From NCBI RefSeq assembly GCF_004004515.1, contig NZ_RXOL01000003.1:1-64000 (forward strand): DNA of 64,000 nt. Direction: 5' to 3'. Of the stretch, positions 29,290-37,401 are shown piece by piece. Both the position numbers and the translations under genes were made by a program. The notes under the pieces were generated by a model. The model was given only the letters and a program-made list of their open reading frames with translations. It searched no databases and was not told the DNA's origin. Within the stretch, counting starts at the first letter, position 1. Each line of letters opens with the position of its first letter. Source of the DNA: Croceicoccus ponticola. GTDB taxonomy: Bacteria > Pseudomonadota > Alphaproteobacteria > Sphingomonadales > Sphingomonadaceae.

Positions 29290-29967
29290 ATGACCACCAG
29301 CTCCATTACTCGCGCTGTCAGGCTTGCCGTCGCCGGCCTTGCTGCGCTGACCCTTTCTGCATGCGGCATCAATTCCGTGCCCACGGCAGAGGAAAACGCC
29401 AAGGCTCGTTGGGCCGACGTGCAAAGCGCCTATCAGCGCCGCGCCGATCTGGTCCCCAATTTGGTGTCGACGGTGAAAGCCGCCGCCGCTTCGGAAACGC
29501 AGATCCTGACCAACGTGACCGAAGCCCGCGCCCGCGCGACCAGCATCAACATCACGACCGACGATCTGTCCAACCCTGAAGAACTGCGCCGCTTTTCGGA
29601 AAGCCAGAACCAGCTGACGCAGGCGCTGGGCCAGCTTCGCACCGTGGTCGAAAACTATCCGCAACTGCAAAGCCAGGCGCGCTTCGCAGATCTGATGGTC
29701 CAGCTCGAGGGCGCGGAAAACCAGATCAACGTCGCCCGCGTCCGCTACAATGAAGCGGTGCAGGAATATAACACGACGATCCGCACGTTCCCCGACATCA
29801 TCGGCGCAAAGATCATCCATGGTGCAAAACCCATGGCTCCGTTCAACGCCGCACCCGACGCACAGGAGGCGCCGACGGTGGATTTCGGCAACATGGGTGG
29901 CGAACCGGCCCCGGCGGCCAATGACAATGCGCCTGTTGCCGACCAGCCAGCCGCTGCCGCCAACTGA
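29290..29967 (+). CDS. LemA family lipoprotein-like protein
   Basis: 225 residues. The N-terminus MTTSSITRAVRLAVAGLAAL then LTLSACGINSVP contains a lipobox (LSAC). The LemA core follows: AYQRRADLVPNLVSTVKAAA, the stretch TNVTEARARATS, SQNQLTQALGQLRTVVENYP, and AENQINVARVRYNEAVQEYN, ending FPDIIGAKI. An alanine/proline-rich tail closes it. Paired here with two TPM-domain genes. Four bases separate it from the next start. Exact function is not established. Confidence 0.9.
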   Translation: MTTSSITRAVRLAVAGLAALTLSACGINSVPTAEENAKARWADVQSAYQRRADLVPNLVSTVKAAAASETQILTNVTEARARATSINITTDDLSNPEELRRFSESQNQLTQALGQLRTVVENYPQLQSQARFADLMVQLEGAENQINVARVRYNEAVQEYNTTIRTFPDIIGAKIIHGAKPMAPFNAAPDAQEAPTVDFGNMGGEPAPAANDNAPVADQPAAAAN

Positions 29968-29971
29968 GCCA

Positions 29972-30799
29972 ATGGTGCGCATCCTGATCCGCTTCCTCGC
30001 GCTTTGCGCCCTGTTGGCCGGTGTCTTGTCGGCGCCGGCCTTCGCGGCCTATCCCGCGCCGCCCGAAGGCCCGATTCTCGACGCTGCCGGGATCATCCCG
30101 GATGCTGACGAAGCGGCGATGGACGCGCGCCTTCGCGAATATAACGAACGGACGGGTCGCGCCGTCGTGGTGGCCACCGTCAATGGCCTCGATGGCGAAA
30201 CGATCGAGATGTACGCTGCCAACATGTTCGAGGAATGGGGCATCGGCGGCGCCAAGTCGGATCAGGGCCTGCTGTTGCTGGTCGCGCCCAACGAACGCAA
30301 GGTGCGGATAGAAGTCGGATATGGCCTGACCCCCATCTTCCCGGATGTTCTGGCGGGCCGGGTCGTGCGCAACCAGATCCTGCCCGCGTTCAAGGCGGGC
30401 GATTATGCTGGCGGCATCAATGCGGGGCTGGACGAAGTGATCGCACAGCTGGACCGCACCCCGGCAGACGCCAAGGCAGTCGCCGAGGCCGCTGCTGCGG
30501 CTGAAAAGGCGGAGGCAGAACAGGGCAGTCCCAGTTTTGCCGGGATCGGTTTCTGGATTGTGCTGATCGTCGTGTTCATGATCCTGTTCGGGCGTGGCGG
30601 CGGCGGGCGGCGTTATCAACGCGGTGGCGGCGGCATCAATCCGTGGGTCGTTATGTGGGGCGCCAGCGAACTGGCGCGCCACGCGGGCGGACGCGGATCG
30701 GGCGGATTTTCCGGCGGCGGGGGCGGTTTTGGTGGCGGCGGTTTTGGCGGCTTCGGCGGCGGGATGTCCGGCGGCGGCGGCGCGAGCGGGAGCTGGTGA
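29972..30799 (+). CDS. TPM-domain protein (YgcG-like) with glycine-rich tail
   Basis: 275 residues from ATG 29972. A signal peptide (LIRFLALCALLAGVLSAPAFA) is followed by the TPM domain (GPILDAAGIIPDADEAAMDA, then MFEEWGIGGAKSDQGLLLLV, then RKVRIEVGYGLTPIFPD). A membrane helix (GFWIVLIVVFMILFGRG) leads to a Gly/Ser-rich tail ending in ASGSW. TPM domains have been described as acid phosphatase-like or in photosystem II repair; the role here is unknown. The frame also reads upstream through lemA, but the signal peptide fixes the start. Confidence 0.9.
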   Translation: MVRILIRFLALCALLAGVLSAPAFAAYPAPPEGPILDAAGIIPDADEAAMDARLREYNERTGRAVVVATVNGLDGETIEMYAANMFEEWGIGGAKSDQGLLLLVAPNERKVRIEVGYGLTPIFPDVLAGRVVRNQILPAFKAGDYAGGINAGLDEVIAQLDRTPADAKAVAEAAAAAEKAEAEQGSPSFAGIGFWIVLIVVFMILFGRGGGGRRYQRGGGGINPWVVMWGASELARHAGGRGSGGFSGGGGGFGGGGFGGFGGGMSGGGGASGSW

Positions 30800-30814
30800 T
30801 GACCGGAGCGTTCC

Positions 30815-31498
30815 ATGGTTAGGCCGATCTACCTTTCAGACGCCGAACACAGGCAGGTCAGCGAGGCGGTTGCCGCGGCGGAGATGCTCACCTCGGGCGA
30901 AATCGTCACGGTGCTGGCCGATCGGTCCGACGGCTATGCCGACATCGCGCTCGCCTGGTCGGCGCTGGCGGCGTTCACCGCGTTGGCGGTCATGGCGTTG
31001 TTGCCCGAATTTTATCTGGGCCAATTCGATCGTCTTACCGGAAACTGGAACCCGGAATGGAGCGCGGGCGGAATCTTCGGCATCGCGGCGGCGGTCGGCA
31101 TACTCAAGTTTCTGGCCGCATGGCTCATCCAGTTGTGGCGACCGGTAAAGTTCGCGCTCATCCCCTCTCCGGTAAAGACCGGCCGCGTGCGCGCTCGTGC
31201 GGTGGACCTGTTCAAGGTGGGGGCCGAACGGCGGACGCATGGTCGCACCGGCGTCCTGATCTACCTTTCGATGCGCGAACACCGCGCCGAAATCGTCGCC
31301 GACGAAGCGATCGCCACGATGGTAGAGCCCGAAGTGTGGGGCGAGGCGATGGCCGCCATGATCGCGCAAGTGCGCGAAGGCCGCATCGCCGATGGTATAG
31401 TCGTGGCCGTGGCCGAAGTCGGCAAGGTCCTGGCCGAAAAGTTTCCGCGCTCCGAAAATGACGTCAACGAAGTTCCCGACAGACTGATCGAACTTTGA
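30815..31498 (+). CDS. TPM-domain protein with central membrane segments
   Basis: 227 residues. A short TPM-like start (YLSDAEHRQVSEAVAAAEML, then TSGEIVTVLADRSDGYADIA) is followed by two hydrophobic helices (WSALAAFTALAVMALLPEF, then GIFGIAAAVGILKFLAAWLI) and a second TPM-like half (VGAERRTHGRTGVLIYLSMR, then HRAEIVADEAI). Third in the lemA run. It overlaps the NUDIX gene start by four bases (TTGA). Confidence 0.88.
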   Translation: MVRPIYLSDAEHRQVSEAVAAAEMLTSGEIVTVLADRSDGYADIALAWSALAAFTALAVMALLPEFYLGQFDRLTGNWNPEWSAGGIFGIAAAVGILKFLAAWLIQLWRPVKFALIPSPVKTGRVRARAVDLFKVGAERRTHGRTGVLIYLSMREHRAEIVADEAIATMVEPEVWGEAMAAMIAQVREGRIADGIVVAVAEVGKVLAEKFPRSENDVNEVPDRLIEL

Positions 31499-32073
31499 GC
31501 GATTTGCACGACGACGACCGGCCTGCGCACGATATGCACGATGACGAACACGTGATGTGGGAAGGCCAGTGGATCGTCGCGAAGAAGCGCGGTCGCTGGG
31601 AATATGTCAGTCGCGCCCGTTCGATCAGGGCGGCGGTCATCTTGGCCATCGATGACGGGCACGTCCTCTTGGTCGAACAGTTTCGCACGCCGTTGGCGCG
31701 TCCTTGCATCGAACTGCCCGCCGGTCTGATCGGAGACGGGGACAATGCTGATGAAGAGCACGCACTCGACGCCGCCGGGCGCGAGCTTGAGGAAGAAACA
31801 GGTTATCGCGCCGCAGAACTGATCGACGCGGGCGAATTTTTTTCCAGCCCGGGCATGGTGACGGAAAGCTTCACGCTGGTCATCGCACGTGGTTTGACGA
31901 AAGTCGGCGAAGGCGGCGGCACTCACCACGAAGACATCGTGGTCCACCGCGTGCCGTTGAACGGTGTGGAACGCTTCGTCGCCGACCGGCGCGCCGAGGG
32001 CAAGGCCATCGACGTTCGGATGCTGATGCTGCTGGCGGGCGGATTACTGGATCGGGCTGCCGCCGCCGACTAG
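31495..32073 (+). CDS. NUDIX hydrolase, ADP-ribose pyrophosphatase-like
   Basis: 192 residues. The full Nudix box is present: glycine, then glutamate after five residues, then AGRELEEETGYR, with the REUxEExGU core intact. Before it, ILAIDDGHVLLVEQFRTPLA and IELPAGLIGD match ADP-ribose/GDP-sugar hydrolases (NudF-like). The start is TTG 31495 overlapping the previous stop; ATG 31534 is the alternative. Likely the end of the lemA transcript. Precise nucleotide substrate unknown. Confidence 0.87.
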   Translation: MSDLHDDDRPAHDMHDDEHVMWEGQWIVAKKRGRWEYVSRARSIRAAVILAIDDGHVLLVEQFRTPLARPCIELPAGLIGDGDNADEEHALDAAGRELEEETGYRAAELIDAGEFFSSPGMVTESFTLVIARGLTKVGEGGGTHHEDIVVHRVPLNGVERFVADRRAEGKAIDVRMLMLLAGGLLDRAAAAD

Positions 32074-32106
32074 GCGTGGCAACCCTCGATCCGGGAAGCC
32101 GTCAGT

Positions 32107-32565
32107 TCAAACCGATTTGTCGCGCTGCCAGATCGTCACGGGTTCCCGCACATAGCCAAAATCGCCTTCGCCCGACCACGCCCTTCCGTCTGGAAAGCGC
32201 AATTCGATGCCGACAAGGTCGCCCTCTTCCGCCAGACGCATGTTGACGCCCATCATCCCGTTCCCGAACTTTGCAACGGCGCTGTCGGTCAGGACGAAAT
32301 GCGTCGTGCAGCCGCAGTTTGCGCAAAAACGGACTTGCGCCGCCGGATCGCCCTTGTCGGTCCGGCAATATCCGTGGGTCGTTCCAGCGACGCTCGCTTG
32401 TGACGGATCCAAATAGGCCCAGCGCGCGCCCGCTTTGCTGCACAGGCTGCAATTGCACTGATTGATGTAATCGGGCCGCGTGGCCAATTCGATGCGGACT
32501 TGGCCGCAATGGCACGATAAACTCAACATGGCGACGCCCATGCCCGAAAACGGCACGGCTGTCAT
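32107..32565 (-). CDS. GFA family zinc protein (glutathione-dependent formaldehyde-activating-like)
   Basis: 152 residues (140 if started at ATG 32529, which better fits usual family length). Zinc ligands are CHCGQV, then CNCSLCSKAG, then RFCANCGCTTH. These are the paired CxC/CxxC sites of the GFA/CENP-V fold. Family members activate formaldehyde by binding glutathione, but many are uncharacterised. Starts three bases after the AlgH stop, so coupled to it. Confidence 0.88.
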   Translation of the reverse strand: MTAVPFSGMGVAMLSLSCHCGQVRIELATRPDYINQCNCSLCSKAGARWAYLDPSQASVAGTTHGYCRTDKGDPAAQVRFCANCGCTTHFVLTDSAVAKFGNGMMGVNMRLAEEGDLVGIELRFPDGRAWSGEGDFGYVREPVTIWQRDKSV

Positions 32566-32568
32566 GCC

Positions 32569-33129
32569 TCACGCCGTTCCGGTCTGTCCGACAAGCAGCG
32601 ACGGATCCACGCCCTCCGCCTGCCACGTCGCGGTCCAGCGAGCATGCCATGGCGTGTCGAACAGGATCGCCTCTCGCCCGTCGGCCGCATACCAGCCGTG
32701 GCGGTGCATTTCCTCGTCCAGTTGGCCTTCGCCCCAACCGGCATAGCCCAGCGCCAGCAGCCAGCGTCCCGGACCCGTCCCGCCCGCAATGGCCCGCAGG
32801 ACCGCAGCAGAACTGGAAAGCGCGCCGAGCGGACCGCCATCCAGCGTGCTTTCATCCCGCCAGTCGGCGCTGTGCAGAACAAAACCGCGCCCCGGTTCGA
32901 CCGGCCCGCCGTGATGCACTTCGCAATCGGGCGCAACGCCGGGCTCTATGTCCAGTTCGTGCAAGACGTCGTGAAAGCTGATGCCTTCCCGCAGTGCGCC
33001 GATGCCGACGCCGAACGCGCCCGCGTCTTCGTGGACATAGATCGGGATCACCGCATGGTCGAAATTGGGATCGCCCATGCCGGGCATCGCCAGCAGGATT
33101 CGACCCGTCAGGTATTGCGCTTCGCTCAT
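32569..33129 (-). CDS. YqgE/AlgH family protein
   Basis: 186 residues. Begins YLTGRILLAMPGMGDPNFDH with AVIPIYVHEDAGAFGVGI, the family signature, and carries HHGGPVEPGRGFVLHS and WLLALGYAGWGEGQLDEEM. Function is unclear in the family (linked to transcription of alginate genes in pseudomonads). Upstream ABC ATPase gene on the same strand ends 46 bases before it. Confidence 0.93.
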   Translation of the reverse strand: MSEAQYLTGRILLAMPGMGDPNFDHAVIPIYVHEDAGAFGVGIGALREGISFHDVLHELDIEPGVAPDCEVHHGGPVEPGRGFVLHSADWRDESTLDGGPLGALSSSAAVLRAIAGGTGPGRWLLALGYAGWGEGQLDEEMHRHGWYAADGREAILFDTPWHARWTATWQAEGVDPSLLVGQTGTA

Positions 33130-33175
33130 ACCCCCAGGGTAGGCATTGCGGCGGCAGAGCGCAAAGGCCGCCCGA

Positions 33176-34117
33176 TCAGCTTGCGCGGTCGCTGGTCAGT
33201 TGGACGAACACGTCCTCGAGATCCGCTTCGCGCGTCGTCACATCGACGATCGAATAACCCTGGCTGTTCAGCAGCGTCAGCACGTCGCCCGCGTTCATCC
33301 GGTCCATGTCATAAGTGATCGCCACGGAACGGTCGCCGGTGATCTCGCTCTTGCTGAAAGCTTCGTGCGCAGGGGCGACGTCGATGTCGCGGTCCAGCGT
33401 CAGCACGACGACTTTTTCGCGCCCCATCGCAACGAGTTCGCGGGTCGTCTTGTCCGCGATCAGCTTGCCGTGATTGATGATCGCGATCCGGTCGCAAAGC
33501 TCCTCGGCTTCTTCGAGGTAGTGCGTCGTCAGCACGACCGTCACGCCGCGCTTGTTGAGATCGACGACAAGTTCCCAAAGCTGCCGACGCAAATCGACAT
33601 CGACACCGGCCGTCGGTTCGTCGAGCACGAGGATCGGCGGCGAATGGACCATCGCCTTGGCCACCAGCAACCGCCGCTTCATGCCGCCCGAAAGCGACCG
33701 GGCATAGGCGTCGGCCTTGTCCGACAAGTGCACGGCGGCAAGCAGTTCGTCGGTTCGCCGCTCGGACTTGGGCACGCCGTAAAATCCGGCGGTGTTGTCG
33801 AGCACTTCGGCAGGCGTGAAGAACGGATCGAACACGATTTCCTGCGGCACGATCCCGATCGACGCTTTTGCGTTGCGACGATCGCGGTCGATGTCGAAAC
33901 CCCAGATCGACATCGATCCGCTGGTTTTGCCGACAAGCCCTGCCATGATGTTGATCAAGGTCGATTTGCCCGCGCCATTGGGACCAAGCAGGCCGAAGAT
34001 CCCGCCCAACGGCACGTCGAAACTGACGTCGTCGAGCGCGAGCTTGCCCTCGTCCTGCTTGCCGGTGGGGGCATAGCGTTTGGTGATGTTGCGGATGGAA
34101 ATGGCTGCTTCGGTCAC
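33176..34117 (-). CDS. ABC transporter ATP-binding protein (ABC-2 type export)
   Basis: 313 residues from GTG 34117, which has GAGG six bases upstream. Walker A is LLGPNGAGKST, the signature is RSLSGGMKRR and Walker B is ILVLDEPTAGVDVD, followed by a switch His in VVLTTHYLEEAEELCD. The C-terminal extension (about 90 residues) matches drug- or lipid-export ATPases of the CcmA/NatA kind. No permease gene is adjacent in either direction, so its partner must lie elsewhere or be encoded outside the window. Confidence 0.92.
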   Translation of the reverse strand: MTEAAISIRNITKRYAPTGKQDEGKLALDDVSFDVPLGGIFGLLGPNGAGKSTLINIMAGLVGKTSGSMSIWGFDIDRDRRNAKASIGIVPQEIVFDPFFTPAEVLDNTAGFYGVPKSERRTDELLAAVHLSDKADAYARSLSGGMKRRLLVAKAMVHSPPILVLDEPTAGVDVDLRRQLWELVVDLNKRGVTVVLTTHYLEEAEELCDRIAIINHGKLIADKTTRELVAMGREKVVVLTLDRDIDVAPAHEAFSKSEITGDRSVAITYDMDRMNAGDVLTLLNSQGYSIVDVTTREADLEDVFVQLTSDRAS

Positions 34118-34255
34118 GCAGCGCCTCATGCGGCATGACGGATGATGAGGCAAGACCGCGTACGAAGGGTTTGCACGCAGCGGGTGCGCAACGGGAACGC
34201 CACGGGTGGACAGATCGTCTTGCGGCAGCGCGGCAGCATTGGTAATGGCCGGGCC

Positions 34256-34489
34256 ATGATCCAGCCGCCCGAAACCGTCCATACCGAATCGACCCGCGTG
34301 CAATGCGACGGCGCCGACGACATCCGCGCCCGCAACGGAGTTGCCCCGTCCGCGCTCGGCCATCCGCGCGTGTGGCTTGAAATCGACGAAAAGGGTTACG
34401 TCGATTGCGGTTATTGCGACCGCCGCTTCGTGTTGAAGGGCGGTCATGCCCACGACGTGACCGGCGCCCCGCCCAAAGAGGCCGCCTGA
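34256..34489 (+). CDS. Small zf-CHCC zinc-finger protein (NDUFS6-like)
   Basis: 77 residues. A cysteine (VQCDGADD), then HPRVWLEIDEKGYVDCGYCD with the CGYC pair and preceding His form the C-H-C-C zinc site, as in the small subunit of complex I. ATG 34256 (MIQPPETVHTESTRV) is chosen over an upstream frame that lies in the divergent promoter region with the ABC gene. Confidence 0.85.
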   Translation: MIQPPETVHTESTRVQCDGADDIRARNGVAPSALGHPRVWLEIDEKGYVDCGYCDRRFVLKGGHAHDVTGAPPKEAA

Positions 34490-34560
34490 TCTTCGCCAGC
34501 TTTGTCGAAATAGCGGTCAGGCAAAGGCCGCTCTTTTGATACGGTTACATTTGTGCCTAT

Positions 34561-35997
34561 ATGGCGCCGATGGAAAATTTCGCTGATCCCCGTGCGCTGC
34601 TCTACCGGCCGGAGCTGCTTGATCCCGATACCGCCAAGGCGCTGACGCATCAGGCGTTGAAGGACTGCGACGACGGAGAGCTGTTCCTTCAGTACACCAC
34701 TTCCGAAGCGCTCGTTTTCGACGACGGGCGGCTGAAGACCGCCGATTATTCGTGCGAAAGCGGATTTGGCCTGCGCGGTATTTCGGGCGAGGCGACAGGT
34801 TTCGCCCATGCCAACGACATCAGCGCTTCGGCGATCCGCCGCGCTGGCGAAACGCTGCAACTTCTCGACCCGTCGAAGACGCCGCTGGCCCCACCGCCGC
34901 GCTCGACGAACCGGCACCTTTATACCGACGCAAGCCCGCTCGATGCCGTCGGGTTTGCCGAAAAGGTAAAGCTGCTGGAAACGATCGATGCCGCTGCCCG
35001 CGCCCGCGACCCGCGCGTGCGGCAGGTCAGCGTAACCCTGATGGGAAGCTGGTCGGTTGTGGAAATTGTGCGCCCCGACGGTTTTACCGCATTCGACGTC
35101 AGGCCGCTCGTGCGGCTCAACATATCCATCGTCGCGGAAACGAACGGACGGCGCGAAACCGGCGGATTCGGCCTGGGCGGGCGGCGGCTTTATGACGACC
35201 TGTTCGATCCGGCCACCTGGAACCGCGCGCTCGACAGCGCGCTTGAACAGGCACTGGTCAACCTTGAAAGCGTGCCTGCGCCCGCCGGGGTCTGCCCCGT
35301 GCTGCTTGGCCCCGGTTGGCCCGGCGTGCTGCTGCACGAAGCGGTGGGCCACGGATTGGAAGGCGACTTCAACCGCAAGAAGACGAGCGTGTTTTCCGGA
35401 CGCATCGGCGAACGCGTCGCCGCGCCCGGCGTGACGGTAATCGACGACGGTTCGATCGCCGGTCGCCGCGGATCGCTCACCATCGATGACGAAGGCACGC
35501 CGACCAGCAGGACCGTGCTGATCGAAGACGGCATTCTCAATGGCTACATGCAGGACCGCCTCAACGCCCGGCTCATGGGGGTCGAGCCCACCGGCAACGG
35601 CCGCCGCCAATCCTATGCCCACGCGCCGATGCCACGCATGACCAATACGTTCATGGAAGCGGGCAACGACGATCCGGCCGAACTGATGGCGCGGATGAAA
35701 GACGGCATCTGGGCCAAGAATTTTGGCGGCGGACAGGTCGACATCGTTTCGGGCAAGTTCGTGTTTTCCTGTACCGAAGCGTTCAAGGTCGAAAACGGCA
35801 AGATCGTCGCCCCGATCAAGGGCGCAACGCTGATCGGCGACGGCCCGACCGCGCTGACAAAGATCGTCGGCATCGGCAACGATTTCGCGCTCGACGAAGG
35901 GGTCGGCGTTTGCGGCAAGGGCGGGCAGAGCGTTCCGGCGGGCGTTGGTCAGCCGACCTTGCTGGTCGAAGGATTGACCGTCGGCGGCACCGGGTAA
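34561..35997 (+). CDS. tldD: Metalloprotease TldD
   Basis: Zinc protease subunit, usually with TldE, that cleaves unfolded peptides such as microcin precursors. 478 residues. The metal motif HEAVGHGLEGD (His259 and His264) is preceded by GPGWPGVLL and followed by LTIDDEGTPTSRTVLIEDG and PRMTNTFMEAG. A C-terminal GQVDIVSGKFVFSCTEAFKV fits the family. No tldE/pmbA gene is adjacent. Confidence 0.96.
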   Translation: MAPMENFADPRALLYRPELLDPDTAKALTHQALKDCDDGELFLQYTTSEALVFDDGRLKTADYSCESGFGLRGISGEATGFAHANDISASAIRRAGETLQLLDPSKTPLAPPPRSTNRHLYTDASPLDAVGFAEKVKLLETIDAAARARDPRVRQVSVTLMGSWSVVEIVRPDGFTAFDVRPLVRLNISIVAETNGRRETGGFGLGGRRLYDDLFDPATWNRALDSALEQALVNLESVPAPAGVCPVLLGPGWPGVLLHEAVGHGLEGDFNRKKTSVFSGRIGERVAAPGVTVIDDGSIAGRRGSLTIDDEGTPTSRTVLIEDGILNGYMQDRLNARLMGVEPTGNGRRQSYAHAPMPRMTNTFMEAGNDDPAELMARMKDGIWAKNFGGGQVDIVSGKFVFSCTEAFKVENGKIVAPIKGATLIGDGPTALTKIVGIGNDFALDEGVGVCGKGGQSVPAGVGQPTLLVEGLTVGGTG

Positions 35998-36075
35998 CGC
36001 GCCACTTGACCGCATCGGGGCAAGTCAGCCTCGGTTAAGCGCCGCTGTGCTACGACCCGTCGCGATAGGAGCGAG

Positions 36076-36480
36076 ATGATGAAATTGACCAGCAAGCGCA
36101 GAATGATCGCGGCGGCGGCTCTCGTCGGATTGGTCGCGGCACCGGCCATGGCAGCGGCGAAGAAGGACCCCGAAGTCCGTCTGGCTGAACGGCTTGAAGG
36201 ACGCGTTGCGGGAGAGCCCGTGCGTTGCATTGACACCAGTCGCATTCGCAGCAGCACGATCTACGATCGCACCGCAATCGTTTTCGAAGCCGGATCGACG
36301 CTTTACGTCAATCGACCTGATAATGGCGCCAGAGCGTTGCGGCGTAGCGATATCATGGTGACCAGACCGACGATCAACCGCCTGTGCAATATCGATACGG
36401 TAGAGATGCGCGATCAGTCCGGTTTCTACAGCGGGTCGGTCTTCCTTGGCGATTTCGTGCCGTACAAAAAGGCATCCTGA
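36076..36480 (+). CDS. Exported protein of unknown function
   Basis: 134 residues with a signal peptide (SKRRMIAAAALVGLVAAPAM then AAAKKDP). The mature part has RVAGEPVRCIDTSRIRSSTI, then YDRTAIVFEAGSTLYVNRP and RPTINRLCNIDTVEMRD, with two cysteines that could form a disulphide. AGGAGCGAG lies just before the start. No named domain is apparent. It ends seven bases before the convergent nucleotidyltransferase gene. Confidence 0.82.
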   Translation: MMKLTSKRRMIAAAALVGLVAAPAMAAAKKDPEVRLAERLEGRVAGEPVRCIDTSRIRSSTIYDRTAIVFEAGSTLYVNRPDNGARALRRSDIMVTRPTINRLCNIDTVEMRDQSGFYSGSVFLGDFVPYKKAS

Positions 36481-36487
36481 CCGGCCG

Positions 36488-37396
36488 TTATCCTTTGGCG
36501 CGAGCACGCGATCGGGCGCGCAGATAACTTGCGACCAGCACCGGGCTGCTGATCAGCGGGTGCCGTTCGCGAAACCGCGTCAATGGCACGACCACGCCGG
36601 TATGCCGCTCTACCTTCCATGCAAGGTAGCGCGCCCCGCCTTCGAATGTGGTTGCGGCTCGTAACAGGCGAAGAATGTTAAGCGGCTTGCCCGCCCGCCT
36701 GCGTTGCGACCAGCGTTTCAGGATCGCAGCCTTTTCCGGTCCGGCAAGATCGGGTCGCAGCTTGTCGCCATCGCGGGCGAAGGCGATCCCACCCGCGCCC
36801 CATGCCAGCGGCAGCAAGCCATCGAAATGCTCGGCGCCGAAAGCCAGTATCTGCCCTTCGCGCCCCGCCTTTTCCACGCGCAATTCGGCACGATAGGTCG
36901 CGCGAAACAGCGCGGCCCAATAATCGGCTTCCGTCCCCTCTTCCGGGCCGAGCGCGGCGGCAAAGCGGCCAGCGGTCATCGCCGCTGTCCGGATCGCCCC
37001 AACAACGGCATCGCGCGCCGCATCGTCCGCGGTCCAAGCCAGTGCGCAGGGCTGGACGAAGCGAGCCCAGATCGTCGTGTCGAGGTGCCTGCCCGCTGCG
37101 GCATGGGCGAATGTCGCCAGGCGCATTTGGGCGACCTTGGCGCGCAGAGTGACGCCGTCCGCCTCCATCTCATGATATCCGACGCGCGGCCACAGTCCCC
37201 GTTCGCGCGGCCCATCGGTCAGGACATAGAAATCGAGCACGCCGTCGAGCACGCCCGTTCGTAAGTTCGACCCGTAGAAAATTACGGCGCGGGCCTCGCT
37301 TTCACGCGCCAGCCTGGCAGCAAAGGCGATGATTTCGGGTCGGACAGTGGCGGACAGGGCCGACATGACCCGCGCCGCGAGCGGATCAAGCGTCAT
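36488..37396 (-). CDS. Tam41-like nucleotidyltransferase, possible CDP-diacylglycerol synthase
   Basis: 302 residues, not clearly annotated from motifs alone. VIFYGSNLRTG (Gly42-Ser43) and VLDFYVLTD (Asp55) match the GS...D pattern of nucleotidyltransferases and the order seen in mitochondrial Tam41 (a GSG loop, then LDF). Farther on, FAHAAAGRHLDTTIWARFVQ and DYWAALFRATYRAELR sit where Tam41 has its AGRLQKPV and SYSGDFR stretches. The gene starts six bases after a lipid-kinase gene. Kinase plus CDP-DAG synthase would convert diacylglycerol to CDP-diacylglycerol. This is an inference by eye; a different nucleotidyltransferase is possible. Confidence 0.6.
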   Translation of the reverse strand: MTLDPLAARVMSALSATVRPEIIAFAARLARESEARAVIFYGSNLRTGVLDGVLDFYVLTDGPRERGLWPRVGYHEMEADGVTLRAKVAQMRLATFAHAAAGRHLDTTIWARFVQPCALAWTADDAARDAVVGAIRTAAMTAGRFAAALGPEEGTEADYWAALFRATYRAELRVEKAGREGQILAFGAEHFDGLLPLAWGAGGIAFARDGDKLRPDLAGPEKAAILKRWSQRRRAGKPLNILRLLRAATTFEGGARYLAWKVERHTGVVVPLTRFRERHPLISSPVLVASYLRARSRARAKG

Positions 37397-37401
37397 CGCG
37401 A

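Noticed and set aside
30680-30799. Gly/Ser-rich tail as a tandem repeat array or frameshift
   Set aside because: Such tails are usual for YgcG-like TPM proteins and the frame is intact.
35998-36075. Terminator or small RNA between tldD and the exported protein gene
   Set aside because: No convincing hairpin followed by a T-run; a ribosome-binding site explains the 3' part.
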